Positions 44,884 to 54,697 are shown, counted from the stretch's first letter. The stretch is DNA of 64,000 nt from Variovorax sp. PBL-E5 (GCF_901827185.1 NZ_LR594671.1:5078001-5142000), one strand, 5' to 3'. Numbers and translations: made by a program. Notes: generated from the letters alone by a model not told the origin.

Positions 44884-47012
44884 CCCGGCGCCCCCACCTT
44901 CAGACGCCAGTTGCCGATCAGGTTGAACGGCGCCCAGAAAAATGGATGCGACATGCGGGGTTCCTTCAGTACGGCCAGCTGGCCGGCCTGCATGGCCAGC
45001 TGGATATCCTTGCCCTTGGCCAGCTCGGCATAGAGCGTGCTCATCAGGATCTCGGTCGCGTCGTCGGACACCGGCCAGAGCGAGGCGATCAGCGTCGAGG
45101 TGCCGGCCGACAGGAAGGAGCGCGTGAAGCCCAGCACCTCGTCGCCCTTCTCGATGCGGCCGAGGCCGGACTCGCAGGCCGACAGCGTGACCAGCGCATT
45201 GCCCTGCATCGGCAGGCCGAGGATCTCCTGCGCCTCGAGGAAGTTGTGCTGGCCGTTCTCGTTGGCCAGCAGGATGCGCGAATACAGCGGATCGACCTGG
45301 TCGGCTTCCGCGTGCGCCGCCACGTGCAGCAGCGGCGCGCGCGAGGCGACCTCGCGGAACTGCGTCTTGGTCGCCGCGGCGCCCATGTAGACGCTGTTGC
45401 GCGGGAAGGACTTCGCCAGCTGCCTGACCTCGGCCTCGGCGCCGGGCAGGTCGTACTTGTCCTCGATGCGCGGGTTGCCGAAGGCGGTGAGCACGGCATC
45501 GACCTGCGGCGAACGCTGCGCCAGCCGCACCGCGATGCTCATCGACGGCGCCACTGAAACGGGGTGCGTCTCGATCACGTAGCGGCCGTCGAGCCGCAGC
45601 GCCTGGAAGGGCAGGTAATGCAGCGGCCCGTGCGGCACGATGATGAGCCGCTCGCCGGCCGCGAGCCGGAGCGGGCCGAGCAGCGCGGCGCCGAGCTTGT
45701 CGGCATTGGCGATCGCCGCGCGGCGCCCGCGCACCACCGAGTTGCGGAAGGTCTCGACCGCTTCGTTCAGGTCGTCGCGCTTGATCGGGATGCTGGTCGC
45801 ACGGATGTCGGTCGGGCTCACGACCCAGACCTGCAGGCGCTCCGGCAGCGAATGGAACTGCACCACGCGCTCGTCCGGCCGCAGGGTGCGCTGCAGCGTC
45901 GCGAGGTCGACCGTGGCCGCGGCTTCCTCGCTCACGCGCGCGCGGCCGCGCACGGCGTCGAGCAGCGCGCGCGAGCGGCTGCGCTCGCTGACCTCGAAGG
46001 CGCGGCGCGTGTCGCCGATGTCGCTGTAGAGCCCGACCCCGCGCTCGAACACCGTCTGCAGGTCCGAGAACAGCCCCATCTTGAATTCCTCGCTGCGGAA
46101 CTTGGCGCGCACGCCGTCGACGTCGCCGAGCGCATGGCCCACCGCTTCGGCCGCGGCCTGCTTGTCGCCCAGCGCGAGATCGCTCTGCGCCACGCCGTCC
46201 CAGGCCCAGAGCTGGAAGTAGCCGCTGTCGACGCCGGCCTGGCGCAGGGTCAGCTGGCGGTAGAGATCGCGTGCCTCGGCCGGCTTGTTCTCGGCCAGCA
46301 GCAGGCGCGCGCGGGTGCGGTCGAGCTGCGCGGCCAGCGAGGCCTCGCGCGGCGGCGGCAGCGTGCCGAGCAGCTGCCGCGCGCGCGGCGCGTCGCCCGA
46401 TTCGATCAGCGCGTTGACCAGCGAGGCCTGCACCAGCGGCGCATAGCGCTGCGAGCTGTTGGCGAGCGCCGTGTCGTAGCTGGTCACCGCGATCGCGTAG
46501 TCGCCGCGGCGCGTCTGCACGTCGCCGATCACCTTGTAGGCCGGCCCGACCACCAGCTTGGGATCGCGCGCCGGATGCTTGAGCGCCTCGCGCGCGAACT
46601 CCTCGGCCTTGTCGAGCTGGCCCGAGTAGCTGTAGACGATGGCCAGATCGCGGTTGGCCATCGCCAGCAGGTTCGGGTCGCGCGTGGTGTTGGCCAGGTG
46701 CAGCGCCTTGCTGGCGGCGCGCACGCTCTGGCGGAATTCGCCGGCCTCGGCCAGCGCGACGGCCTGGCTGCAGTACTGGTAGCCCGAGAGCTTGATGCTG
46801 TCCTGCGCGTAGAGGATGGCGCCGTCGTTGGTCAGCGCGAGCAGGGTGTCGGTGTCGGCCAGCCGCGCCTGCTCGGCCTTGCTCGCCGCCGCCTCGGCGT
46901 CGGGCGCCTGCGCCACCGCCCATTGCATCGCGGCGAGTGCGCCGGCGCCGAGCGCCAGCACGATCCACCTGCGCGCGCGGCGCGCCCATCCGAAGCTCGA
47001 CAACCGTTCCAT
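44880..47012 (-). CDS. Exported TPR-CHAT protein (caspase-like peptidase domain)
   Basis: The 710-residue product starts with a hydrophobic signal or anchor (WIVLALGAGALAAMQWAVA). It is followed by TPR-type helices (about 70-350, for example ALAEAGEFRQSVRAASKAL and YSGQLDKAEEFAREALKH). A C-terminal CHAT domain from about residue 400 follows (PHGPLHYLPFQAL, LPGAEAEVRQLA). Both catalytic residues of the CHAT/separase class are present: His567 in HVAAHAEAD and Cys613 in LSACESGLG. Typical closing motifs GFTRSFLSAGTSTLIASLWPV and HPFFWAPF are there. It is the first gene of the operon and overlaps tpsB by 4 bases, so it is coupled to the secretion pair. The natural inference is a periplasmic peptidase that acts on TpsA or TpsB; no function has been shown from sequence. 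Confidence 0.88.
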   Translation of the reverse strand: MERLSSFGWARRARRWIVLALGAGALAAMQWAVAQAPDAEAAASKAEQARLADTDTLLALTNDGAILYAQDSIKLSGYQYCSQAVALAEAGEFRQSVRAASKALHLANTTRDPNLLAMANRDLAIVYSYSGQLDKAEEFAREALKHPARDPKLVVGPAYKVIGDVQTRRGDYAIAVTSYDTALANSSQRYAPLVQASLVNALIESGDAPRARQLLGTLPPPREASLAAQLDRTRARLLLAENKPAEARDLYRQLTLRQAGVDSGYFQLWAWDGVAQSDLALGDKQAAAEAVGHALGDVDGVRAKFRSEEFKMGLFSDLQTVFERGVGLYSDIGDTRRAFEVSERSRSRALLDAVRGRARVSEEAAATVDLATLQRTLRPDERVVQFHSLPERLQVWVVSPTDIRATSIPIKRDDLNEAVETFRNSVVRGRRAAIANADKLGAALLGPLRLAAGERLIIVPHGPLHYLPFQALRLDGRYVIETHPVSVAPSMSIAVRLAQRSPQVDAVLTAFGNPRIEDKYDLPGAEAEVRQLAKSFPRNSVYMGAAATKTQFREVASRAPLLHVAAHAEADQVDPLYSRILLANENGQHNFLEAQEILGLPMQGNALVTLSACESGLGRIEKGDEVLGFTRSFLSAGTSTLIASLWPVSDDATEILMSTLYAELAKGKDIQLAMQAGQLAVLKEPRMSHPFFWAPFNLIGNWRLKVGAPG

Positions 47013-47106
47013 TCGACCCCCGCGCGCTGCCTGTAGGCCCGCAGTGCGCGAACCACCGACGCCGCGAAAGTGCGCGCCTCTCAGACCTCGTGCTGAAAGT
47101 CTAGGA

Positions 47107-47123
47107 GCGGGGTCCGACCCCGC
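47107..47123. promoter_or_regulatory. Small perfect inverted repeat upstream of the CHAT operon
   Basis: GCGGGGT-CCG-ACCCCGC lies about 95 bases upstream of the CHAT gene start, inside the 210-base gap to the SPW gene. The gap must hold the CHAT operon promoter. The repeat could be an operator or the base of a 5' leader hairpin. Confidence 0.3.
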
Positions 47124-47169
47124 CTATTCGCAATACGGTCTAGCGCAAAGGGCGTAGGCCCGGTCCGTC

Positions 47170-47190
47170 CCCGGCCCGGCGCGGGCCGGG
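47170..47190. terminator. Strong G/C hairpin downstream of the SPW gene
   Basis: CCCGGCCCG-GCG-CGGGCCGGG is a perfect 9-bp stem with a three-base loop, 33 bases past the stop of the minus-strand SPW gene (47223-47585). There is no good U-run in that direction (the + strand is followed by CCTTCGAAAA), so intrinsic termination would be weak. It separates the catalase-SPW unit from the CHAT-tps operon. Confidence 0.5.
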
Positions 47191-47222
47191 CCTTCGAAAA
47201 CGGATGCGATCCGCCGTGCGGC

Positions 47223-47585
47223 TCAGTGCGCCGCGCGATGCCAGCCGGCGCTGTAGTCCTTGTCGGTCAAGAGCGTCCACAGGGCCAGCGCCGCGATCAC
47301 GATGCCGGTGACGACGGCCGCGAGCATCGCGTCGCGCTGCATGCTGAAGTCGAGCACCCAGGGCGAGGCGATGAGCCACAGGCCCAGGATGCCTTCGCTC
47401 CATTCCTCCCATGCGCGCGGCACGAAGATCGCGCCCAGCGCGGCCGCGATGAGCAGCAGGCCGACGAGGACCGCGTTGCTCATCGCGTTCATCGTGTCCT
47501 GGAAGCCCAGTGCCCAGGGCGAAAGAATGACCCATACGCCGAGGATGGCATTGACGAGGTCCTGCCAGTGTTTCAGTCGCTTCAT
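47223..47585 (-). CDS. SPW-repeat membrane protein
   Basis: The 120-residue product has four membrane helices in two related halves. Each half carries the SPW motif: GVWVILSPWALGF near residue 16 and GLWLIASPWVLDF near 69. These match the SPW family of small integral membrane proteins of unknown function. ATG 47585 is preceded by an excellent AGGAGGT site. It follows the catalase gene by 80 bases on the same strand, so it may be cotranscribed with it and share stress control. The protein is complete. Confidence 0.9.
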   Translation of the reverse strand: MKRLKHWQDLVNAILGVWVILSPWALGFQDTMNAMSNAVLVGLLLIAAALGAIFVPRAWEEWSEGILGLWLIASPWVLDFSMQRDAMLAAVVTGIVIAALALWTLLTDKDYSAGWHRAAH

Positions 47586-47665
47586 GATCACACCTCCTAT
47601 GGCCGGCCGGATGCCGGCAGGTGTTGGATCGGGCGCGGGCGGCGATGTTCCTGGCCGATGCCGCC

Positions 47666-49843
47666 TCAGGCCGGCACGGCATCCACGTTCGGCCGGTCCC
47701 AGTGCCGGTGCTTCGCGATCGCGGCGATGAAGTCCTGCGCGATCTGCGTCGCGGCCGTGCTGTCGCCGAGGTTGGTCACCGGCGTGGCGGCCACCACCAC
47801 ACCCGGCGGCGGCGACTTCTGGCCGGGGCCGATGCCCAGCGTCGCGAGCAGCTGCACGCCCTCGCCGACCGTGCAGATCGCCTTGCAATGCTTGTAGGCC
47901 TCGAGCACGAAATGCACCGCATCGCCGTTGCGCGCGAGCGCTTCGACGCCGTGGCTGCCGGCCGGCACCAGCACGGCGTCGAACATGATCGAAGGCATGT
48001 TGACGAAGGTGGCATCGACCTCGAGCTGCCGCTTCGACGCGCTGGCGACGGTGCCCAGGCGCGGGCCGACCATCCTGCATTGCGCGCCGGCCGCCTCGAT
48101 CGCTTCGCGGATCGGCTTGAGCGAGGCCGAGTCGATGCCGTCCGCGGCCAGGATCGCGACCTTGCGGGTCTTCACCGAACCGTCGCCGGTGTCGAGCATG
48201 CTGAGCGCCGGCGATTCGGAGATCGGCAGCGTGTCGCGATGGTCGCGAAAGCCCGCGCGGCCGGCCGCCGCCTTGGCGTCGGGCGCGCCGATGCCCAGCG
48301 GCTCGGCCACGCGGCGCGCCAGCTTCTCGTCGACGTGCGCGAGGTTGTCGACCATGCGCTGGCGGATCGCCGGCACCGCGACCTTGGACAGCTCGAAGCG
48401 GAAGGCCGCGATGATGTGTTCCTTCTCCGGCACGCTCTGGCTGTTGAAGAAAAGCCGCGCCTGGGTGAAGTGGTCGTCGAAGGACGGACTGCGCCGCCGT
48501 ACCTTGGGCGGCTCGATCTCCTCGGGGAAGGACTGGAAGCCGGCGCTGCCGCCATCGACCCGGAACTCCTTGCCGTCGGCCAGCGAGTTCGGCTCGTACG
48601 CGACCTGCCCGCGCGCGATGGTCTGGCGGTGCATGCCGTCGCGCTGGAAGTTGTGGAACGGGCACACGCCCTTGTTGATCGGCAGCTCGTGGAAGTTGGC
48701 GCCGCCCAGGCGCGAGATCTGCGTGTCGGTGTACGAGAAGAGGCGCCCCTGCAGCAGCGGGTCGTTCGAGAAATCGATGCCCGGCACGACGTGGCCCGGA
48801 TGGAAGGCCACCTGCTCGGTCTCGGCGAAGAAGTTGTCCGGATTGCGGTTCAGCACCATGCGGCCGATCTTCTGCACCGGCACCATCTCCTCGGGCAGCA
48901 GCTTGGTCGGGTCGAGCAGGTCGAAGCCGTAGGCATGTTCCTTGTTGGCCGGGATCATCTGCACGCCCAGTTCCCACTCGGGGAAGTCGCCGTGCTCGAT
49001 CGCTTCCCAGAGGTCGCGGCGATGGAAGTCGGCATCCTTGCCGGCGATCTTCTGCGCCTCGTCCCAGAGCAGGCCGTGGATGCCGAGCCTGGGCTTCCAG
49101 TGGAACTTGACGAAGTGGCTCTCGCCGCGCGCATTGACAAAACGGAAGGTGTGGATGCCGAAGCCTTCCATCATGCGCAGGCTGCGCGGGATGGCGCGGT
49201 CCGACATCGCCCACATCAGCATGTGGGTGCTCTCGGGCATCAGCGAGGCGAAATCCCAGAAGGTGTCGTGCGCGCTGGCGGCCTGCGGCATCTCGTTGTG
49301 CGGCTCGGCCTTGACGGCGTGGATCAGGTCTGGGAACTTGATCGCGTCCTGGATGAAGAACACCGGGATGTTGTTGCCGACCAGGTCGTAGTTGCCTTCG
49401 CGCGTGTAGAACTTGACGGCGAAGCCGCGCACGTCGCGCACCGTATCGGCCGAGCCGCGCGAGCCGGCCACGGTCGAGAAGCGCACGAACACCGGCGTCT
49501 TGACCGCCGGGTCCTGCAGGAAATCGGCCGCGGTGAACTGCGACATCGACTTGTAGACCTCGAAATAGCCATGCGCCGCCGAGCCGCGTGCATGCACCGC
49601 GCGTTCGGGGATGCGCTCGTGGTCGAAGTGGGTGATCTTCTCGCGCAGGATGAAGTCCTCGAGCAGGGTCGGTCCGCGCACGCCGGCCCTGAGCGAGTTG
49701 TGGTTGTCCGGGATCTGCACGCCCTGGTTGGTGCTGAGCTGCGCGGCGGGGCCTGTGGTGAAGGCGGCCAGCTGGTCCTGCTTGGCATTGCTGCCGTCGC
49801 TGGTCTTCGGGCGACGGGCAGCCGCCTTGTTCTGTGACGTCAT
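47666..49843 (-). CDS. katE: Large-subunit catalase with C-terminal GATase-like domain (HPII/KatE type)
   Basis: This enzyme disproportionates hydrogen peroxide with a heme cofactor. The 725-residue length is that of the clade 2 large-subunit catalases. The catalytic His region ([15 protein letters not shown]) lies near residue 88, the substrate Asn region ([19 protein letters not shown]) near 160, and the heme-ligand Tyr in [14 protein letters not shown] near 370. The extra C-terminal class I glutamine-amidotransferase-like domain ([42 protein letters not shown]) spans about 555-700. ATG 49843 begins the usual basic N-terminus. A 48-codon membrane peptide gene lies 50 bases upstream on the same strand and the SPW gene follows. 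The setting, with end-joining genes close by, suggests stationary-phase stress. Confidence 0.96.
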   Translation of the reverse strand: MTSQNKAAARRPKTSDGSNAKQDQLAAFTTGPAAQLSTNQGVQIPDNHNSLRAGVRGPTLLEDFILREKITHFDHERIPERAVHARGSAAHGYFEVYKSMSQFTAADFLQDPAVKTPVFVRFSTVAGSRGSADTVRDVRGFAVKFYTREGNYDLVGNNIPVFFIQDAIKFPDLIHAVKAEPHNEMPQAASAHDTFWDFASLMPESTHMLMWAMSDRAIPRSLRMMEGFGIHTFRFVNARGESHFVKFHWKPRLGIHGLLWDEAQKIAGKDADFHRRDLWEAIEHGDFPEWELGVQMIPANKEHAYGFDLLDPTKLLPEEMVPVQKIGRMVLNRNPDNFFAETEQVAFHPGHVVPGIDFSNDPLLQGRLFSYTDTQISRLGGANFHELPINKGVCPFHNFQRDGMHRQTIARGQVAYEPNSLADGKEFRVDGGSAGFQSFPEEIEPPKVRRRSPSFDDHFTQARLFFNSQSVPEKEHIIAAFRFELSKVAVPAIRQRMVDNLAHVDEKLARRVAEPLGIGAPDAKAAAGRAGFRDHRDTLPISESPALSMLDTGDGSVKTRKVAILAADGIDSASLKPIREAIEAAGAQCRMVGPRLGTVASASKRQLEVDATFVNMPSIMFDAVLVPAGSHGVEALARNGDAVHFVLEAYKHCKAICTVGEGVQLLATLGIGPGQKSPPPGVVVAATPVTNLGDSTAATQIAQDFIAAIAKHRHWDRPNVDAVPA

Positions 49844-49893
49844 CGGAATTCTTTCAATAGAGAGGAGAAGCGGCGCCTCCCGGCGCCGCGGTA

Positions 49894-50040
49894 TCAGCGG
49901 GCTTCCGCTTCGAAGAACATGTCCAGCACGCTGACCACCGCCACCACGCCGACCAGCCCTGCCGCGACGGCGACCGCCCAGACCAGGAAGTTGCCGATCC
50001 ACCCATTGCTCAGGACGCCGGACAACGAGGAAAACTCCAT
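49894..50040 (-). CDS. Small single-helix membrane protein upstream of katE
   Basis: A 48-residue product, MEFSSLSGVLSNGWIGNF, is followed by a membrane helix (LVWAVAVAAGLVGVVAVVSVL) and the tail DMFFEAEAR. ATG 50040 has GGAGC seven bases upstream. No family is recognised. Codon use and the ribosome site support a real gene, probably cotranscribed with katE 50 bases downstream. Confidence 0.6.
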   Translation of the reverse strand: MEFSSLSGVLSNGWIGNFLVWAVAVAAGLVGVVAVVSVLDMFFEAEAR

Positions 50041-50339
50041 GATTCGCTCCAAGGCCTTCGATTGAACAAGCGGCATGCGGGGCAGGCATGCCATGGACGG
50101 TGCACCAGCTTAGGTCCAGGCCGTGCGCAAACCCGTAGTGGCCGCGCGCCCCGGGGTGTGGGAGCGGCGATCTGTTCACGGTAGGAGCACACTGACGGCC
50201 TCGCGCTGCGTCCCCCGCCTACGCGGCTTCGGGCTGGTTTCGGCGCGGCGGCACGGCATCGATCGATAGGATGCGCCGAAGGCCGGCATCAAAGATGCTT
50301 GCATCGCCTCACTGCTTTCAACAGGACGACTGCCGCAAC
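50041..50339. promoter_or_regulatory. Divergent intergenic region katE unit / transglutaminase-like gene
   Basis: About 300 bases lie between the small membrane gene (minus) and the transglutaminase-like gene (plus). They must hold promoters in both directions. I see no clear sigma-70 boxes, OxyR-like site or hairpin with a T-run. The segment is G/C-rich and carries no supportable gene. Confidence 0.4.
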
Positions 50340-51158
50340 ATGCTCATCCGAATCGGCTACGACATCGAACTCGGTGTCACCGCGCCCACCGCGCTGATCT
50401 ACATGCTGCAGGTGCATCCGTCGCGTGCCGCCGACATCCCGGCCGGCGAGGCGATCACGATCAGCCCGCCGCTGGCCACCGACCACTACCGCGATGCGTT
50501 CGACAACCAGTGCGCGCGCGTGCATGTGCCGCTCGGTGTCGGCAGCGTGCGGCTGCGCAACACGGCGGTGGTGCACGACAGCGGCCTGCCCGATCCGGTC
50601 GACGCCGGCGCGATCGAGCACGCGCCCGCCGATCTGCCCACGCACACGCTGGCCTTCCTGCTGCCCAGCCGCTACTGCGAGGTCGACAGCGAGCTGCTGC
50701 CATTCGCCTGGGCCCATTTCTCCGGCACGGCGCCGGGCTGGCCGCGGGTGCAGGCGATCTGCGATTTCGTGCACCGGCACCTGCGCTTCGACTACCAGCG
50801 CGCACGCGCCAACCGCACCGCGCTCGAGGCCTGGCGCGAACGAATCGGCGTCTGCCGCGACTTCACGCACCTGGCCGTCACGCTGTGCCGCTGCATGAAC
50901 ATCCCCGCCCGCTACGTGACCGGCTATCTCGGCGACATCGGTGTGCCGCCGGTGCCCTATCCGATGGACTTCAGCGCCTGGTTCGAAGTCTGGCTCGGCG
51001 ATCGCTGGCACACCTTCGATGCGCGCCACAACACGCCGCGCATCGGACGCGTCGTGATCGCGCGCGGGCGCGATGCGGCGGACGTGCCGATCACGATGGT
51101 GTTCGGTGTCAACAAGCTTCAGCGCTTCGATGTGGTCACGCAGGAAGTCAGCGCTTGA
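50340..51158 (+). CDS. Transglutaminase-like (papain-fold) family protein
   Basis: The 272-residue product has an N-terminal beta domain (IRIGYDIELGVTAPTALIYML) and a transglutaminase-like core from about residue 140. The triad Cys-His-Asp is visible: Cys in IGVCRDFTHLAVTLCR near 178, His in WHTFDARHN near 225, and the Asp in the same segment. This composition (beta domain plus core) is common in bacterial cytoplasmic members of uncertain function, some of which act as peptidases on isopeptide bonds. The start ATG 50340 (MLIRIGYDIEL) was chosen since the beta domain begins there; an upstream ATG would add 23 residues. It ends 15 bases from the convergent ligD gene. Confidence 0.85.
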   Translation: MLIRIGYDIELGVTAPTALIYMLQVHPSRAADIPAGEAITISPPLATDHYRDAFDNQCARVHVPLGVGSVRLRNTAVVHDSGLPDPVDAGAIEHAPADLPTHTLAFLLPSRYCEVDSELLPFAWAHFSGTAPGWPRVQAICDFVHRHLRFDYQRARANRTALEAWRERIGVCRDFTHLAVTLCRCMNIPARYVTGYLGDIGVPPVPYPMDFSAWFEVWLGDRWHTFDARHNTPRIGRVVIARGRDAADVPITMVFGVNKLQRFDVVTQEVSA

Positions 51159-51173
51159 GGTGGCGTCGCACCC

Positions 51174-53741
51174 TCACGGCGGCGCATGGCCCAGCTTCTT
51201 CATCGCCGCGCCCAATCCCTTGCGGCTGGCGTCCATCGCGGCCCAGGGCCGGTTGCCGACGGCGAGGCGCTCGGCCGCGTTGCGCACGGTCCATTGCGCG
51301 GCGCTCTGCAGCGCCGGCAGCTCGTCCCAATCCAGCGGCACCGAGATGCCCAGCCCCGGACGCGAACGCGCCGACCACGCGCTGACCGTGGTCGCGCCGA
51401 AGCCGTTGCGCAGGTAGTCGACGAAGATCTTGCCGACCCGGTTGCGCGGACCGCTCCTGGCCACGAAGCGATCGGGAATGGTCTCGGCCAGATGCGCGAC
51501 CACGGCCTGCGAGAAACCCTTCACCGCGTCCCACCCGTAGCGGCGGCGGATCGGCACCACCACGTGCAGGCCCTTGCCGCCGCTGGTCTTGAGAAAGGCC
51601 GGCAGGCCGAGCTCGGTGAGCAGCGTCTGCACCAGCAGCGCGGCCTCCTGCATGCGCGCCCAGGCAACGCCTTCGCCCGGATCGAGGTCGAAGGTCATGC
51701 GGTCGGGCTGGCCGATCGCGTTCGAGGTCGCGTTCCAGGTGTGGAATTCGATCACGTTCATCTGCGCGGCCGAGAGCAGCCCGCGTTCGGCATCGATCTG
51801 CAGCAGCGGATCATGGTCGGGGTCGAGCGCTGGATCGAGCAGCTTCACGCCGGGCAGCTCGCTTTTCTGCGCATGCTTCTGGAAGAAGAGCTCGCCGCCG
51901 ACGCCATCGGGCGCGCGCACCAGCGCGACCGGCCGGCGCTTCAGGTGCGGCAGCATGAGCGCGCCGACCTGCGCGTAGTAGGCGACCAGCTCGCCCTTGG
52001 TGATGCCGCTCGCCGTGTCGATCACGCGCTCGGCGTGGGTGATGCGCATGTCCATGGGTTTCGATGCTCCTTGACGGGGCCCACGCGCGGCCGGTGCGGC
52101 AGCGGCGCAAGCGATGGATGAAAGGGCTTGCGGCGTCTCGCGCCGGACCTCGGCCGCAGGCTTGTCGATGCGCAGGCCCTGGAAGGCCGAATGGCGAATG
52201 CGCCCTTCGTGCGTCCACGCGCCGAACACCACCTCGGCCACCAGCACGGGCCGCACCCATTGCGCCTTGACGCCGGCGGGCCGGGTCGCGAACGGGCAGT
52301 CGCCGGTCTGCTCGCGGTCGAGCCTGGCCTTGATGTCCTTCAACCGGCCGGCATCGAAGCCGGTGCCGACATTGCCGCAGTACTGCAGCATGCCTTCGTC
52401 GTCGTACACGCCGAGCAGCAAGGCGCCGAAGCCCGCGCGCGCGCCCTTGGGCGCGGTGTGGCCGCCGATCACGAACTCCTGCCGCAGCTGATTCTTGAGC
52501 TTGATCCAGTCGGGCGAGCGCCGCGACACGTAGCCCGAGCCCTTGCGTTTGCCGACGATGCCCTCGAAGCCGAGGCGCGCCGCGGAAAGCAGCAGGTCGC
52601 GCGGCGCGGCCTCGAAGGCTTCGCTCATGCGCAGCGGCGGAGGCGGCCTGTCGCCGAGCAGCGCGGCCAGCCGCGCCCGGCGTTCTTCCACCGGCATGGC
52701 GCGCAGATCGCGGCCGTCCAGGAAAGGCGCATCGAAGAGCCAGTAGACGATGGCGTTCGTCGACGCGCGGTCGAAGGCATTCTGCAAGGCCTGGAAGTCG
52801 GGCGCGCCCTGCGCGTTCTCGACCACGATCTCGCCGTCCAGCCAGGCCGAACGCGTGGGCAGCTTCGCGAGGGCCTTCGCCAGCGCGGGCAGCCTGTCGG
52901 TCCAGTCGTGACCGTTGCGCGTGATGCAGCGCACCTTGCCGCCGTCGATGCGGGTCAGCAGCCGATAGCCGTCGAACTTGAGTTCGTAGAGCCAGTCGCC
53001 GGGCGATGCGGGCGGCGCGGCGACCAGCGTCGCGAGCTGCGGCGAGAGTTCGGGCGGCAGCGCCGCCTTGGGTGCCGGGTTCTTGCGCGCGGCGGGCTTC
53101 GGCGCCGTTGCCCTGGCGGCCTTGGCCGCCGCGGACGTCTTCTTCGGTGCGGAGGCCGGCAGGTCGTCGACGCCGCGGCCGCTCAGCACGCTGTCGGGCA
53201 GCGCTTGGACCACGTCGTAGTCGGCGAGCGGCCGGGCCGCGTCGTCGTGCTCCTTGATCAGCAGCCACGGTTCCTGCTTCTCGCCATGGCCGCGCATGCG
53301 CACCAGCGTCCAGTGGCCATGCAGCTTCTCGCCGCGCAGCTCGAACTTGAGCTTGCCTTCGGCGAGCGCCCGGCGCGCGTCGCCCTCGGGCAGCCACTCG
53401 CCGCGGTCCCAGACGATGACGCTGCCGGCGCCGTACTGCTTCGGCGGGATGGTGCCTTCGAAGTCCGCATAGGACAGCGGATGGTCCTCGACGTGGACGC
53501 CCATGCGCTTGACGCTGGGATCGAGGCAAGGCCCCTTGGGCACGGCCCAGCTCTTCAGGGTGCCGTCGAGCTCGAGCCGGAAGTCGTAGTGCAGATGGCT
53601 CGCATGGTGCTTCTGGATGACGAAGGACAGCACGCCCTTGCGCTGCCTGCCGCCGCCGCCGGCCCGAGGCTCCGGCGTGCGCGCGAAGTCGCGCTTGCCG
53701 TGGTAGCGGGCCAGCGATTCGCGCGCGCTCGCGTGAGCCAT
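51174..53741 (-). CDS. ligD: LigD, multifunctional ATP-dependent DNA ligase for end joining
   Basis: LigD repairs double-strand breaks together with Ku. The 855-residue product has the domains in the order 3'-phosphoesterase, ligase, polymerase/primase, as in Pseudomonas. The phosphoesterase part at about 35-190 shows HASHLHYDFRLELDGTLKSW and HVEDHPLSYADFEG. The ligase at about 235-530 has its active lysine in ELKFDGYRLL, with GEIVV and IVGKRKGSGY downstream. The polymerase at about 560-850 has FHTWN, FDLDPGEGV with the metal-binding Asp pair, and a KGLHVVVPI motif. An Ala/Lys-rich linker joins the first two domains. The gene lies 11 bases after ku, clearly one operon. Confidence 0.97.
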   Translation of the reverse strand: MAHASARESLARYHGKRDFARTPEPRAGGGGRQRKGVLSFVIQKHHASHLHYDFRLELDGTLKSWAVPKGPCLDPSVKRMGVHVEDHPLSYADFEGTIPPKQYGAGSVIVWDRGEWLPEGDARRALAEGKLKFELRGEKLHGHWTLVRMRGHGEKQEPWLLIKEHDDAARPLADYDVVQALPDSVLSGRGVDDLPASAPKKTSAAAKAARATAPKPAARKNPAPKAALPPELSPQLATLVAAPPASPGDWLYELKFDGYRLLTRIDGGKVRCITRNGHDWTDRLPALAKALAKLPTRSAWLDGEIVVENAQGAPDFQALQNAFDRASTNAIVYWLFDAPFLDGRDLRAMPVEERRARLAALLGDRPPPPLRMSEAFEAAPRDLLLSAARLGFEGIVGKRKGSGYVSRRSPDWIKLKNQLRQEFVIGGHTAPKGARAGFGALLLGVYDDEGMLQYCGNVGTGFDAGRLKDIKARLDREQTGDCPFATRPAGVKAQWVRPVLVAEVVFGAWTHEGRIRHSAFQGLRIDKPAAEVRRETPQALSSIACAAAAPAARGPRQGASKPMDMRITHAERVIDTASGITKGELVAYYAQVGALMLPHLKRRPVALVRAPDGVGGELFFQKHAQKSELPGVKLLDPALDPDHDPLLQIDAERGLLSAAQMNVIEFHTWNATSNAIGQPDRMTFDLDPGEGVAWARMQEAALLVQTLLTELGLPAFLKTSGGKGLHVVVPIRRRYGWDAVKGFSQAVVAHLAETIPDRFVARSGPRNRVGKIFVDYLRNGFGATTVSAWSARSRPGLGISVPLDWDELPALQSAAQWTVRNAAERLAVGNRPWAAMDASRKGLGAAMKKLGHAPP

Positions 53742-53752
53742 GGCCTCCGGCC

Positions 53753-54697
53753 TCAGGCTGCCTTGCGGCGCGGCGCCGACTTGGCCGTCGCGCGCTTGGC
53801 GGCCGCCTTGCGTGCGGCCGGTTTCCTGGCACTGCGGGCGCCGTCATCGTCGTCGCCATCGTCCGCCGCGGCGGCCTTGCCGCCCTTGCGCAGGCTGCGT
53901 TGCAGCAGCTCGGTGAGATCGAGGATCTTCGCGCTGCCCTGTCCCTCTTCGATCGGCTCGGGCTGGGTCACCTGCTCGGTCTGACCGGCTTCGACCTTGC
54001 GGTCGATCAGCTGCATGATCTCGTCCTTGAACGAGTCCTTGAAGGCATCGGGATCCCAGTCCGAGCTCATGTCATCGACCAGCTGGCCGGCCATCTTGAG
54101 CTCGCGCTCCGACAGGCCGGCCTGCTTCGCGTTCTCGGACGGCAGCGGCAGATCCTTCCACGAGCGGATGTCGGCGCCCCAGCGCAGCAGGTTCAGCACC
54201 AGCCCCGGGCCGACGGGCACCAGCACCGCGAGGTGCTGTTTGGTCTGGATCACGACGCGCGCCACGCCGACGCGGCCGCTGCGCTGCAAGGTTTCGCGCA
54301 GCAGTGCGTAGACCTTGGCGCCGCGGTGGATCGGCGCCACGTAATAGGGGCGCTCGAGGTAGACGAAGGGAATGCCGTTGGCGGGAACGAAGGTCTCGAT
54401 CTCGATGGTCTGCGTGGTCTTGGGATAGGCGGCGGCGATCTCCTCGTCGCTCAGCACCACGTACTGGCCATCCTCGTACGCGACGCCCTTCACGATCTGC
54501 TCGCGCTGGATCTCGCGGCCGGTCTTCTTGTTGATGCGCTTGTAGCCGACCGGGTCCATGGTGCGCTTGTCGAGCCAGTCGAAATCGATGCCGTGGTCGA
54601 CCGTGGCCGAATACAGCGCCACCGGGATGTGGACCAGGCCGAAGCTGATCGCACCCTTCCACAACACGCGCGGCGCAGGGGTCTTGGATGTAGCCAT
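53753..54697 (-). CDS. ku: Ku, DNA end-binding protein
   Basis: Bacterial Ku is a homodimeric ring that loads onto DNA ends and recruits LigD. The 314-residue product starts RVLWKGAISFGLVHIPVALYS, the family signature, and has RINKKTGREI near residue 55 and VYLERPYYVAP near 110. It also has LALLRxxL-like KVYALLRETL and a helical region with DPDAFKDSFKDEIMQLI near 215. A basic Lys/Arg/Ala tail of about 35 residues after an Asp run closes the protein; such tails help bind DNA. ATG 54697 has GGAGG seven bases upstream. It is the first gene of ku-ligD. Genes for this pathway in proteobacteria are usually expressed in stationary phase. Confidence 0.97.
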   Translation of the reverse strand: MATSKTPAPRVLWKGAISFGLVHIPVALYSATVDHGIDFDWLDKRTMDPVGYKRINKKTGREIQREQIVKGVAYEDGQYVVLSDEEIAAAYPKTTQTIEIETFVPANGIPFVYLERPYYVAPIHRGAKVYALLRETLQRSGRVGVARVVIQTKQHLAVLVPVGPGLVLNLLRWGADIRSWKDLPLPSENAKQAGLSERELKMAGQLVDDMSSDWDPDAFKDSFKDEIMQLIDRKVEAGQTEQVTQPEPIEEGQGSAKILDLTELLQRSLRKGGKAAAADDGDDDDGARSARKPAARKAAAKRATAKSAPRRKAA

